From contig NZ_CP150096.1 in assembly GCF_038396765.1 (NCBI RefSeq), forward strand, positions 1,037,001-1,101,000: DNA of 64,000 nucleotides, read 5' to 3'. The notes under the pieces are model-generated. The model was given only the letters and a program-made list of their open reading frames with translations, did not search any database and was not told the DNA's origin. Positions within the stretch are counted from its first letter, which is position 1. Each line of letters starts with the position of its first letter. Made by a program: the position numbers and the translations under genes. Source of the stretch: Chitinophaga caseinilytica (lineage in GTDB: Bacteria > Bacteroidota > Bacteroidia > Chitinophagales > Chitinophagaceae). This document shows, in pieces, positions 29,867 through 38,214 of this stretch.

Positions 29867-31168
29867 TTATAGTTGCTCGCGGTCCATGTAGGAACCCTTG
29901 CGGCTGTCGCGCGAGAAAACGTACACGAGCAGCGAAATGAAAATGCAAATCGTCACGTACCAGTAATACCACGATTCATGGCCGATCTCTTTGAGTTTGA
30001 ACGCAATCGTTTCGGCCGTTCCGCCGAAAAGGGCCACCGTTAACGCATATGGGAATCCCACGCCGAGGGCTCTTACTTCCGCCGGGAACATTTCCGCTTT
30101 TACGACGGCGTTGATAGACGTGTAGCCGCTTACGATCACGAGTGCGGCGAGAATCAGAAAGAAAGCGCTCCAAACGGAACCGGCATGGCTGATGGCCGTT
30201 AGCAACGGAACGGTTAAAAGGGTTCCGAGCACGCCGAAGCCGATCAGTAAAGGCTTTCGCCCGATTTTGTCGGACAGTTTACCGAACAGCGGCTGGATGC
30301 AGGCGAAGATCAGCACGAGGAAAAACGAGATAAGTGTGGATTCTTCTTTAGACAGTTTCACGGTGTTGACGAGAAACTTTTGCATGTAGGTGGTATAGGT
30401 GTAAAACGCGAGCGTCCCTCCCATCGTCAATCCCACAACCGTGAGCACCGCGCGGGGATGATCGCGGAAAAGTGCTTTCACGGAGCCGCGCTCTTTCTTT
30501 TTCGTGTTGAGGTCTACGGATTCGTGCATGTTCCGGCGGAGATACAACGCCGTGATGGCCAATGCAGCGCCGATGATGAAAGGGATGCGCCATCCCCATT
30601 CCGCCAATTGTTCCGGGGTGAGGAAAACCCGCTGCAGGAGCATCTGTACGCCGAGCGCGAGGATTTGGCCACCGATAAGCGTTACATATTGAAAGCTGGA
30701 AAAGAAACCCCTGCGCGAGGAGTCCGCCACTTCACTGAGGTACGTTGCAGAAGTGCCGTACTCGCCGCCCACGCTGAGCCCCTGCATGAGGCGCGCCAGC
30801 AAAAGCAACGCAGGCGCGGCTACGCCGATGCTGGCAAACGAGGGTGTGCAGGCGATGAGCAAGGAACCGAGCGACATCAATAAAACCGACAAAGTCATCG
30901 CAGTTTTCCGGCCACGGCGATCGGCGATTGTTCCGAAGAGCCATCCGCCGAGGGGGCGCATGAGAAAACCCACGGCAAAAATGGCGGCGGTGTTTAATAA
31001 TTGCGCGGTAGGATTATCCGACGGAAAAAAGACCGGCGCGAAGTAAATCGCGAAGGCGGAATAGGCATACCAATCGTACCACTCCACGAGATTGCCGACT
31101 GAGCCGGTAAAAATTGCTTTCAAACGCCACGCGGTGGAGGCTTCACGCGGAATGGAATTGGTGGTCAT
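29867..31168 (-). CDS. MFS transporter, MHS family (alpha-ketoglutarate permease-like)
   Basis: This 433-residue, 12-helix transporter of the metabolite:H+ symporter group carries the early NLVEWYDWYAYSAFAIYFAP signature. The loop 2-3 motif GWLFGTIADRRGRKTAM is present, as are RLMQGLSVGGEYGTSATYLSE and FGKLSDKIGRKPLL. These features fit KgtP and related dicarboxylate or osmolyte carriers. The substrate is not proven by sequence. It is a single gene. Confidence 0.9.
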   Translation of the reverse strand: MTTNSIPREASTAWRLKAIFTGSVGNLVEWYDWYAYSAFAIYFAPVFFPSDNPTAQLLNTAAIFAVGFLMRPLGGWLFGTIADRRGRKTAMTLSVLLMSLGSLLIACTPSFASIGVAAPALLLLARLMQGLSVGGEYGTSATYLSEVADSSRRGFFSSFQYVTLIGGQILALGVQMLLQRVFLTPEQLAEWGWRIPFIIGAALAITALYLRRNMHESVDLNTKKKERGSVKALFRDHPRAVLTVVGLTMGGTLAFYTYTTYMQKFLVNTVKLSKEESTLISFFLVLIFACIQPLFGKLSDKIGRKPLLIGFGVLGTLLTVPLLTAISHAGSVWSAFFLILAALVIVSGYTSINAVVKAEMFPAEVRALGVGFPYALTVALFGGTAETIAFKLKEIGHESWYYWYVTICIFISLLVYVFSRDSRKGSYMDREQL

Positions 31169-31252
31169 GGATCAAAAATAAATATTTCCCGGACATCCTT
31201 TTCTTAACAAACCTTTTACCCCCGGTTTCAACAAAAAAACGAAATTCGGAAC

Positions 31253-31435
31253 ATGAGAAAAAGAAGACGGCATCGCCGGAAATGGGCGCGTCAGCAGCAG
31301 CGGATCAGGATGTTTTCGGAAGAGCTGACCCGCTTCCGGCAACAGTTGGGAAAAGTGCAGCGGGAACGGAACCGGAAGTTGAATTACCTCGTGGAGCGGA
31401 TGAACAGGCTCTGGCCCGGAGAATTCGGGTCATGA
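31253..31435 (+). CDS. Small basic coiled-coil protein, uncertain
   Basis: A 60-codon frame encodes a highly basic protein (MRKRRRHRRKWARQQQRIRM) followed by a helix with heptad-like spacing (FSEELTRFRQQLGKVQRERNRKL). It lies in the only space between two minus-strand genes. The composition could suit nucleic acid binding. I do not recognise a family, and it could be a chance frame. Confidence 0.35.
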   Translation: MRKRRRHRRKWARQQQRIRMFSEELTRFRQQLGKVQRERNRKLNYLVERMNRLWPGEFGS

Positions 31436-32500
31436 AACCCACGCCGCCGGCAAACCCATGAACTTTCCATAAAGCTTCGCGGCCGTGGCCAGCAGCTCCT
31501 CCCCGATCGAAATCCCTTCAAAAGGTATATAAACCATTTCCACCCCGTTTTTCCGGATCTCCCGGCGCCACGTACCCACAATCTTCCCTTTCGAAATCAC
31601 CAAATTCGGCAAAATCCCATTCGGCGGCGATAGCACCCCCGCCGGCACGTCATCCGCTACCATCGACCGGTCCGCATAACTGATATGATATTCATCGAAC
31701 CCCGACAGCAACCGCACTTTCGTATCCGGCCGCACCCTCGTTTCGCCATGCGTGAGGTAATACGTCTTTTCGCCGGACGAAAAACTTTCGAACACGGTGC
31801 CCGCCTCTTCAAACGCGCGCCGGCAGGCCGTTATCGGAAATCCGCACCACCACGAGAAATCTTCCGGCGTGGCCGGGCCGCGGCTTTTCAAATAACGTAT
31901 AGCCAACTCCGTTAGTGGTTCATGGGTAAGTTGATACGGGATTTGGGGCAGCCATTCGTCGAGCAGCACATATGTGAATTCCTTTCCCCGTCGGGGGCCG
32001 CAGCAGATCACCTGCTCCAGGCCGCCCATGGTGAGGAATTGGTTCATGCGGTGGTCGGACGTATCGATCCGTTTTTTATCGAGAATGGTTTTCAGTTCAT
32101 TGCGGGAAAGCGCCTCCCCGTTCTTCAACACCTCCCGGAAAATCTTGTAGACTTTCGAAAAGGAATCCGCGTCGAGCCCCAGCTTTTTCCACTGGCTGCC
32201 GCCCTGAATTTTTACCCGTGGGGCCACGAGCGTCGCCATCCAGCGCACATCCTGCGGATGCACGAAATGCAACGTGCCGCGGAGATTCGATATGCGGATG
32301 ATCTCCCGTTTTTCAATGAGCTTTTCCACACCATCGTCGGTCAGGTTTTTACATCGCATCCCGAGCGACCACTTCGCCCCCGCGAAATCCTGCGCCTGCA
32401 TGGCGCAAATGTGCGCAACAACAGATGCCGGCGCTTCGTTGGACGGACTGGATAAAAACTGTCGCTCGAGGCGGGTGGCGAGCATGGCGGACGGGTTCAT
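31430..32500 (-). CDS. Winged-helix DNA-binding protein, AlkZ/YcaQ-like (HTH_42)
   Basis: The true start is the ATG at 32500 (356 residues); the open frame beyond it runs into the next gene. The sequence fits the winged-helix PF06224 family, to which the DNA glycosylases AlkZ and YcaQ belong. It opens with LATRLERQFL, then VVAHICAMQAQDFAGAKWSLGMR and NLRGTLHFVHPQDVRWM. The mid part has YLKSRGPATPEDFSWWCG and the end LLSGFDEYHISYADRS with PNLVISKGKIVGTWRR. AlkZ-type enzymes unhook interstrand crosslinks; the non-AlkZ branch is uncharacterised. Confidence 0.85.
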   Translation of the reverse strand: MNPSAMLATRLERQFLSSPSNEAPASVVAHICAMQAQDFAGAKWSLGMRCKNLTDDGVEKLIEKREIIRISNLRGTLHFVHPQDVRWMATLVAPRVKIQGGSQWKKLGLDADSFSKVYKIFREVLKNGEALSRNELKTILDKKRIDTSDHRMNQFLTMGGLEQVICCGPRRGKEFTYVLLDEWLPQIPYQLTHEPLTELAIRYLKSRGPATPEDFSWWCGFPITACRRAFEEAGTVFESFSSGEKTYYLTHGETRVRPDTKVRLLSGFDEYHISYADRSMVADDVPAGVLSPPNGILPNLVISKGKIVGTWRREIRKNGVEMVYIPFEGISIGEELLATAAKLYGKFMGLPAAWVS

Positions 32501-32550
32501 TTTCCGAAAGTAAGAAAAACCTGCATGTTGGAAAGGATGGCGTGGGAATA

Positions 32551-32574
32551 AAAAAAGGCGGCCGGAGCCGCCTT
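32551..32574 (-). terminator. Terminator of the sugar operon
   Basis: GGCGGC and GCCGCC form a GC stem with an A-run on its left, which reads as a T-run on the minus strand 7 bp past the Gfo/Idh stop. Confidence 0.8.
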
Positions 32575-32580
32575 CGAATA

Positions 32581-33990
32581 TCAATCGAGCACGTACGGCC
32601 AGCGTTGTGGCCGGGTGAGCGTGGCATTGGCTTCGTCGTCGTTCTGGAAACGTTCTTTCACGGGGTCCCAGAAAAGTTTGCGTTTCAGTTTCATGGCGGT
32701 GTGGTTGAGCAGGCAAACCGTACAGGCGCGGTGGCCCACTTCGATCGGCGTGATCGGTTGCCGGCGCGAACGAACGGCTTCCAGCCAGTTGCCGTGATGG
32801 TCGAGACTGTCTACGAACCGGATTTCGTTTTCGCCGATGATCGAGGAAAGGATTTTGGGATCGGAAGCGTCGAGGGCTTTGCTGTTTTTCGCCTGGCCGG
32901 CGGGGTCGTTGGCGGTTGCCGAATAATTTCCGCGGGAAACGAAAATCCATCCATCTGAGCCTACGAATTTCACACCGTTAGGATAGCTGTTGCTGGCGAG
33001 CACTTTCACGCCGTCTGCATAAATATTTTCCGACTGGAAAGGGCCGTGTACGTTCCAGAGGTTCCCGGCGGCGGGGAATTCCGCTTTCGCCGAAACCTCG
33101 ATCGGGCCGGTGTATTCGTAACCCAGTCCCCAGTTCACGATATCGAAATGATGCGCGCCCCAGCCGGTGATCATACCCGCTCCAAACTGTTCGCAGCGGA
33201 GCCATCCCGGCCGGCTGAAATCGTTCGTGGGATGCACGCGCTTGAGGGTATACGGCGCAAAGGGCGTTTCTCCGAGCCAGGCTTCGTAATTCAGTTCTGC
33301 GGGAACGGGCATTTCCTTTTCGGGCGTGCTCTGGGAAGGATCGTCGATGGGCAGGCCAACGTATACGGTGTGCACTTTCCCGATCCGGCCGTTGCGCACC
33401 AGCTCGCAGGCTTTTTTGAACTGCGGCATGGAACGTTGCTGGCTGCCGATCTGAAGGATGCGCCCGGCTTTGTGGACTTCATTGCTGAGGTACCGGCCTT
33501 CCGAAATGGTGAGCGACGCGGGTTTTTGCATGTACACGTCTTTCCCCGCGCGCACCGCCGCCACAGCGGGGATCACGTGCCAGTGGTCTGGCGTGGAGAT
33601 GATAACGGCATCGATGTCTTTATCGGCCAGGAGCTCCTGGTAATTGTGGTAGGCTTTGACGCTGTTGTCTGCCTTCCCGGTTTTTTTCGTGTAGTAATCG
33701 TTGACGAGTTTTTGTGCGCTGCTGAGGCGGTTGCTGTCGAGGTCGCAAACAGCCATGATGCGGGCGGCATCGTGTTTCCAGACGCCGGGCATATCGTGCT
33801 CGCGGGAGATGCGCCCGTTGCCGATGGCGCCTACGTTGATTCGGTTACTGGGTGCCAGGGGCCCGCTGATCACGTGTGCCGGAACGATCATCGGGATGTG
33901 CGCGAGGGCCACGGTGCCGGCAGCGCCGGTAAGTGCGTTTTTAAGGAAGTTCCGGCGCGATCCGCCGCCGGCGTTGTTTTTGGGTCGCAT
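32581..33990 (-). CDS. Gfo/Idh/MocA-family oxidoreductase with Tat signal
   Basis: This 469-residue NAD(P)-dependent oxidoreductase carries a twin-arginine export signal (GGGSRRNFLKNALTGAAGTVALAHIP). The Rossmann fold begins at RINVGAIGNGRISREHD. DAVIISTPDHWHVIPAVAAVRAGKDVYMQKPASLTISEG follows, with the EKP/QKP loop of the family, and GMITGWGAHHFDIVNWGLG later. These periplasmic members act on sugars or sugar alcohols. It is the last gene of a four-gene minus-strand operon (ThuA, Gfo/Idh, SDR, Gfo/Idh). Confidence 0.94.
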   Translation of the reverse strand: MRPKNNAGGGSRRNFLKNALTGAAGTVALAHIPMIVPAHVISGPLAPSNRINVGAIGNGRISREHDMPGVWKHDAARIMAVCDLDSNRLSSAQKLVNDYYTKKTGKADNSVKAYHNYQELLADKDIDAVIISTPDHWHVIPAVAAVRAGKDVYMQKPASLTISEGRYLSNEVHKAGRILQIGSQQRSMPQFKKACELVRNGRIGKVHTVYVGLPIDDPSQSTPEKEMPVPAELNYEAWLGETPFAPYTLKRVHPTNDFSRPGWLRCEQFGAGMITGWGAHHFDIVNWGLGYEYTGPIEVSAKAEFPAAGNLWNVHGPFQSENIYADGVKVLASNSYPNGVKFVGSDGWIFVSRGNYSATANDPAGQAKNSKALDASDPKILSSIIGENEIRFVDSLDHHGNWLEAVRSRRQPITPIEVGHRACTVCLLNHTAMKLKRKLFWDPVKERFQNDDEANATLTRPQRWPYVLD

Positions 33991-34011
33991 GTGGAATATG
34001 ATTGAGGGTGA

Positions 34012-34773
34012 TCAGAATCCGATGGAATTGCCGCCGTCTACCGCCAGGCTGGTGCCGGTGATGAAACCGGCCGCCGCAGAAGCGAGGAACACGGCGGCGA
34101 GGGCCACGTCTTTCGGCTTGCCCAATTGCTGCATGGGCGTTCGCCCCAGCACACGGTTCTTCCGGTCGGGGTCGTTGTTCAATGCTTTGGCCGACATGTC
34201 TGTCTCGATAAAACCCGGTGCGATGCAGTTGATCCGTACGCCCCTGGCCGACCATTCCACCGCCATCGCCTTCGTCATCCCTTCCACCGCGGCTTTGGCG
34301 GCCGTGTAGGCGATCACTTTCGGGATGCCGTACTTCGCCGCCATGGAACTGATCATGATGATACTGCCCGATCGCCGTTCCGTCATCCGTCTCGCCGCCT
34401 CGCGCGACAGGGCAAAAACGGCCTGGAGGTTGGTGCGGAGCACGGTTTCGAATTCGGTATCGGTAACGTCGAGCGCATCTTTTTTGAGATGGATGCCGGC
34501 ATTGTTGACGAGCACATCCAGCGGACCGTACGCCGATTCTATCCCGTCTACCAGGTCGGGGATCATGTCCAGCTGCGCGAGGTCGCAAACGATGGTGCGC
34601 ACATTTCCACCGATATCGGCGGCGGCGGCATCGAGCACATCGGCGCGCCGCCCGGCGATGATCACTTCCGCGCCATATTCGGCGAAAGCGCGGGCAACGG
34701 CCAGCCCGAGGCCGGAGCCGCCGCCCGTTATCAAGGCTCTTTTTCCTGACAGATCGAAGTCGTGCATGGTCAT
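34012..34773 (-). CDS. SDR-family oxidoreductase
   Basis: This 253-residue classical short-chain dehydrogenase has the cofactor motif ALITGGGSGLGLAVA near residue 14, NNAG near 90, the catalytic Ser in IIMISSMAAKYG and YTAAK as the YxxxK pair. The C-terminal half has PGFIETDMS and GFITGTSLAVDGGNSIGF. It is probably a sugar or polyol dehydrogenase. Its start overlaps the stop of the upstream gene (TAATG), so translation is coupled. Confidence 0.94.
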   Translation of the reverse strand: MTMHDFDLSGKRALITGGGSGLGLAVARAFAEYGAEVIIAGRRADVLDAAAADIGGNVRTIVCDLAQLDMIPDLVDGIESAYGPLDVLVNNAGIHLKKDALDVTDTEFETVLRTNLQAVFALSREAARRMTERRSGSIIMISSMAAKYGIPKVIAYTAAKAAVEGMTKAMAVEWSARGVRINCIAPGFIETDMSAKALNNDPDRKNRVLGRTPMQQLGKPKDVALAAVFLASAAAGFITGTSLAVDGGNSIGF

Positions 34774-36149
34774 TATTTGGTGATCTCTTTGGCCATCGCT
34801 TGTCCCGCGGTGGTCACGTAATATTTTGCGATCATGTTTTTCACTTCCCAGGCGGGAACGGCGCCGGCTTTGAGGAAACCGAGATAGCGTTGGAGCACTT
34901 CGGCAAAATGCGCTTCGTGGCCGGTTTTCAATTCCTGGGGGATGGCGATATGGAATTGCTTGCCCCGCGCCTCCACGGAAATACCAGGATACTTCGTGGC
35001 AAGGCGCTTCACAGCTGCTTCCAACGTTGCGGCGAATGCGGTATCGGCTGCGATGGGCTCCACGAACAGCTCAGGCTTCCAGGATTCCTCCGCGCCCTGG
35101 CGGATAACGATGTTGCTGCGGCTTCCGCGCGCAATGGCGAAATGCGTATCGCCCCCGCCGGCAGGCGCTTCGAAATTCCAAAGTGCCGACAGGCGGACGT
35201 GAAAACCTTTCACCGTATAATCCACCGTTCCATTGGCGGCGATGCCGGCCACGGAATCTTTCACATATGCCTGCAGAAAATCGGGGAATGTTTCGGCGCC
35301 GGTGATGGTGGAGAATTGCGCAAGCGTCAGCGGCGTTTTCCATTTCACGGCCTTGTTCAGCTGGATATCTTTCGTATAGTCGAGTGCGGTAGTGTCGAAC
35401 AGCATCCAGTGGGTGAGGTCAACGAGATGGGTGTTTACGTCTACGAGCGCATCGCCCTGTTGCGAGGGGTCGAAGAACCAGGTGGGCCGGCGGAGGGGTT
35501 TGCCCGACACCATTTTATAGAAGTGGTGAATGCTTTCGATTTCGATGGCCGGTTTTTCCGGGGTGCCGGGCTGCATTTCCCCGAACACGGTTGCATCGCG
35601 GAGCAGTTCTTTCTGGAGGATGTTGGTGATCTCGGAACGTTCGGTCATGATATCGTACAGCAGCACTTTGGCGGCGCCGGCATCGGCGAAGCTTTTGCGG
35701 AGTGATGTAAAGTCCGCTTCGGTAATGGCCATGGGCTTATCGGCCAGTACGTGCATCCCGGCCTGAACGGCGGCGTCGATGTAACGGGTTTTATCGTGGT
35801 TGTTGCCGGCGAGTACCACAACGGAACCTTTGCGCTCGGATTTCAATTTTTCCAGCCAGTCGGCCCCGGTGTAAACTTCTTCTTTCCAGTGTGTGGGATC
35901 GGTTGGCCGTTCGTTATACTGTTTGATGAGATTGAGGTGCGCTTCCAGCTCGGGGCCTTGCGGAGCATAGACGTGCACGATGCTGTCGATACCCGGCGTA
36001 GCGGTTTTTTGGACGAGCGCGGCGTGGAAGTGGCCGGGCGCGAGGGTGATCAGGTGAACCATATCTTGCGCTTCTTTCGGTTGGCCGGGCTGGCAGGCTG
36101 CCATGAGCAGCGAGGCGCCCAGGAGGTAACTGTAACGGTATTGTTTCAT
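34773..36149 (-). CDS. Lipoprotein Gfo/Idh-type oxidoreductase with Oxidoreduct_C domain
   Basis: The ATG at 36149 starts a lipoprotein signal (MKQYRYSYLLGASLLMAAC), giving 458 residues. The N-terminal Rossmann-like part includes VVVLAGNNHDKTRYIDAAVQAGMHVLADKPMAIT, with the DKP loop. The C-terminal half (TWFFDPSQQGDALVDVNTHLVDLTHWML and later) fits the putative oxidoreductase C-terminal family. It sits between the ThuA gene (10 bp upstream) and the SDR gene (1-bp overlap). Anchoring in the envelope fits with the Tat-exported partner. Confidence 0.88.
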   Translation of the reverse strand: MKQYRYSYLLGASLLMAACQPGQPKEAQDMVHLITLAPGHFHAALVQKTATPGIDSIVHVYAPQGPELEAHLNLIKQYNERPTDPTHWKEEVYTGADWLEKLKSERKGSVVVLAGNNHDKTRYIDAAVQAGMHVLADKPMAITEADFTSLRKSFADAGAAKVLLYDIMTERSEITNILQKELLRDATVFGEMQPGTPEKPAIEIESIHHFYKMVSGKPLRRPTWFFDPSQQGDALVDVNTHLVDLTHWMLFDTTALDYTKDIQLNKAVKWKTPLTLAQFSTITGAETFPDFLQAYVKDSVAGIAANGTVDYTVKGFHVRLSALWNFEAPAGGGDTHFAIARGSRSNIVIRQGAEESWKPELFVEPIAADTAFAATLEAAVKRLATKYPGISVEARGKQFHIAIPQELKTGHEAHFAEVLQRYLGFLKAGAVPAWEVKNMIAKYYVTTAGQAMAKEITK

Positions 36150-36159
36150 GTTGATCATA

Positions 36160-37020
36160 TTAACGTTGATAATCGACCGGTGTTTCGGGCGATGTGGCAT
36201 ATGCTTTGGACGGGTTGCGGCGGGCGGTTTGGCCGACCAGCCAGTGGAGCCCCTGGTAAAGGTGGTTCACGAAAACGGGATCGGTGTAATCGCGTTTGTG
36301 GTGCCCTAAAGAAGTGAACCAAACGAAACCGCCGTCGAAGTGTTGGTACCAGGCGGCGGGATAATAATTCCCGAACGAGCCCTGGTTTTTCGTGAGAACG
36401 GTATCGTTAACGTCTTGCAGGCTTTTGGAGTCGTGGGCGAGAATGGGATGGATGCCGCCGTACATCTCTTTCGAGAAATAGCATTCGTCTTCGCGCTCCC
36501 AGACCTTCGGCACGTCTTTCAGCGAAGGGTGCGCCGGGTCTACCGCCACCACGCGGAACCGCTGGAATTTGGCGTGCCAGGCGAAGGTGCCGCCGATCAT
36601 CCGTTTGAACCAGTCCCATTTCCGTTCCGTGCCGATGGCGGAATGCACGCCCATGAACCCGCCGCCCGACTGGATGTACCGCATGAGCGCCACTTTTTGC
36701 GCGTCGGTGTCGAACACGTCGTTATTGGTGGACGTAAAAACCAGCGCGTCGTATTGCGCGAGGCGGGATTCGGAGAACACGGAAGCATCGTCCGTCACAT
36801 CCACCGCGAAGCCATGATCGGTGCCCATTTTTTTGAAAGCGGCGGCAGCGTCGGGGATATTGTCGTGGACGTATCCTTTCCCGTTTTTGGTGAAAACGAG
36901 CACTTTCTTTTGTTTCCAGTTCACGGTGCCTTGCGGGGCGCGTTGGGATGCGCAGGCGGTGAGGAGGAACAGGCAGCTTATCAACAAAATCCCCCGGGCG
37001 GGGAAGCGTTTTACTTTCAT
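36160..37020 (-). CDS. ThuA-domain lipoprotein
   Basis: The ATG at 37020 begins a lipoprotein signal (GILLISCLFLLTAC); the mature protein is a ThuA/trehalose-utilisation domain of the glutamine-amidotransferase-like fold, 286 residues in all. Typical stretches are KKVLVFTKNGKGYVHDNIP, ALVFTSTNNDVFDTDAQ, SGGGFMGVHSAIGTERKW and GGFVWFTSLGHHKRDY. Such proteins are common in Bacteroidota sugar operons and have no fixed reaction. It is the first gene of the four-gene operon. A GCCTAAAAATAGGC inverted repeat lies upstream at about 37067-37080. Confidence 0.92.
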   Translation of the reverse strand: MKVKRFPARGILLISCLFLLTACASQRAPQGTVNWKQKKVLVFTKNGKGYVHDNIPDAAAAFKKMGTDHGFAVDVTDDASVFSESRLAQYDALVFTSTNNDVFDTDAQKVALMRYIQSGGGFMGVHSAIGTERKWDWFKRMIGGTFAWHAKFQRFRVVAVDPAHPSLKDVPKVWEREDECYFSKEMYGGIHPILAHDSKSLQDVNDTVLTKNQGSFGNYYPAAWYQHFDGGFVWFTSLGHHKRDYTDPVFVNHLYQGLHWLVGQTARRNPSKAYATSPETPVDYQR

Positions 37021-37317
37021 AAGAGATTGATTGACTGTGGAATTCGCGGAGGGGAAAGCCCCTTTGCCTAAAAATAGGCAACCCATCGACGGTTTCCAAC
37101 CCGAAGTGCCCTTTTACCGCCGGAAAGCCCGTTTACAACGTTTGAAGGAGGGACGAGCGGAGAAATATAAAATCTAAAACGGGGGGAATAAACGAGAATC
37201 AGGATGGAGATACTTTAATTCGCGTAATGCAAAAAAATAGGGAAGGAAATAAAGGGCAACATTTTGTCAGGGGAACGCAAGGCGCAGCGCGTAAATAGGG
37301 AGATCTGGCTGTTAATG

Positions 37318-37941
37318 CTATTGCCAGCTTCGAGGCCTTCTGCATGTCTCTCCTTGAACATCTTCGATCTCTTCCTGGAATTGGCTATCCGCTAGTTTTT
37401 TCCGCCCGATAACGAGCGAGCCACTGGCAGCATCCCTGACGGCGTCATTTACGCGGCCAGGTGGAAAAGCGACGAATGCCCGCTTATTTTTACTGGCATT
37501 TACAAATTTAATCGGAGGTAGTAGATCCGTATCTCCGGAAACAACCATGGCCATATCAAAATTATCTTCATAAAGATCGATCATGATTTGAGTGGCGATA
37601 TTAACATCGGTCATTTTTTCACTTTCACTTTGATAGCTATTTCCACAAACTCCGCAGGAGACACGCTCTCTTTGGAATTTTCCATAGAAAATCTTTACGA
37701 GATCCAAAGTGTTCAATGCTTCCAGATAACATTTCTGTCGTTGGCGGGTCTCTGCATTATTGGTCACCAGGGTCGTAAAGTATTTTACCGCGATTAACTC
37801 CTGATGGGGTTTTAGCAGGTTCGAAACAAGCTTCTGGATATTTAACCACAGATACCGATCATACCCACTTTCTTTCAGGCCAAAATATAGATTGTAACCA
37901 TCGATATATGCTATAACTCTTTCTTTTTTAGTGCTTTGCAA
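37318..37941 (-). CDS. NYN-domain protein (PIN-like, LabA/DUF88 family)
   Basis: This 207-residue protein has a NYN nuclease-like fold: VIAYIDGYNLYFGLKESG at the start with the first acidic residue, NIATQIMIDLYEDNFDMAMVVSGDTDLLPPIKFV with the central acidic pair, and RAFVAFPPGRVNDAVRDAA near the end. A CGVCGN motif at about residue 95 hints at a metal knuckle. NYN proteins are predicted RNA-processing enzymes. The start is a TTG at 37941, since no ATG is in frame before the catalytic aspartate. It shows lower GC and different codon use from its neighbours, which suggests acquired DNA. Confidence 0.85.
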   Translation of the reverse strand: MQSTKKERVIAYIDGYNLYFGLKESGYDRYLWLNIQKLVSNLLKPHQELIAVKYFTTLVTNNAETRQRQKCYLEALNTLDLVKIFYGKFQRERVSCGVCGNSYQSESEKMTDVNIATQIMIDLYEDNFDMAMVVSGDTDLLPPIKFVNASKNKRAFVAFPPGRVNDAVRDAASGSLVIGRKKLADSQFQEEIEDVQGETCRRPRSWQ

Positions 37942-37968
37942 TCTTCATGTTTTAAGGCAAGTAATTTT

Positions 37969-37998
37969 TTGCGGGAATCTTTTTTAGCGTTATCTTTG
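37969..37998 (+). promoter_or_regulatory. Strong promoter of a candidate small RNA
   Basis: TTG (37969-37971), 19 bases, then TATCTTTG (37991-37998): an exact consensus promoter pointing right, away from the NYN gene. No gene starts close downstream; a terminator hairpin lies 31-50 bp later. Confidence 0.75.
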
Positions 37999-38004
37999 TT
38001 GTAC

Positions 38005-38056
38005 CACGCTGAATATTTATTCAGTCCGACGCACCAGAGATGGTGCGTTTCTTTTT
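38005..38056 (+). ncRNA. Candidate 50-nt small RNA
   Basis: Downstream of the consensus promoter, the expected transcript from about 38005 folds into two hairpins. CTGAATA (38009-38015) pairs with TATTCAG (38018-38024), and ACGCACCA (38029-38036) pairs with TGGTGCGT (38041-38048). The second is followed by TTCTTTTTC, as in an intrinsic terminator. There is no start codon with a reading frame. Promoter and hairpins are seen directly; transcription and function are inferred. Confidence 0.55.
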
Positions 38057-38214
38057 CAAGCGAGACGTTCTGCAACTAATCCAATGTCCTCACAAACCTT
38101 GTTAACGGCCGCTTTTAATGTGCTGTTGGGCCCCATTCTATTTTTGTTAATTTAGATGTAAGCTTCACCGGAAAGGGTGAACGCTTTCGTTTCCCATCAT
38201 TATCCTCATACCGC

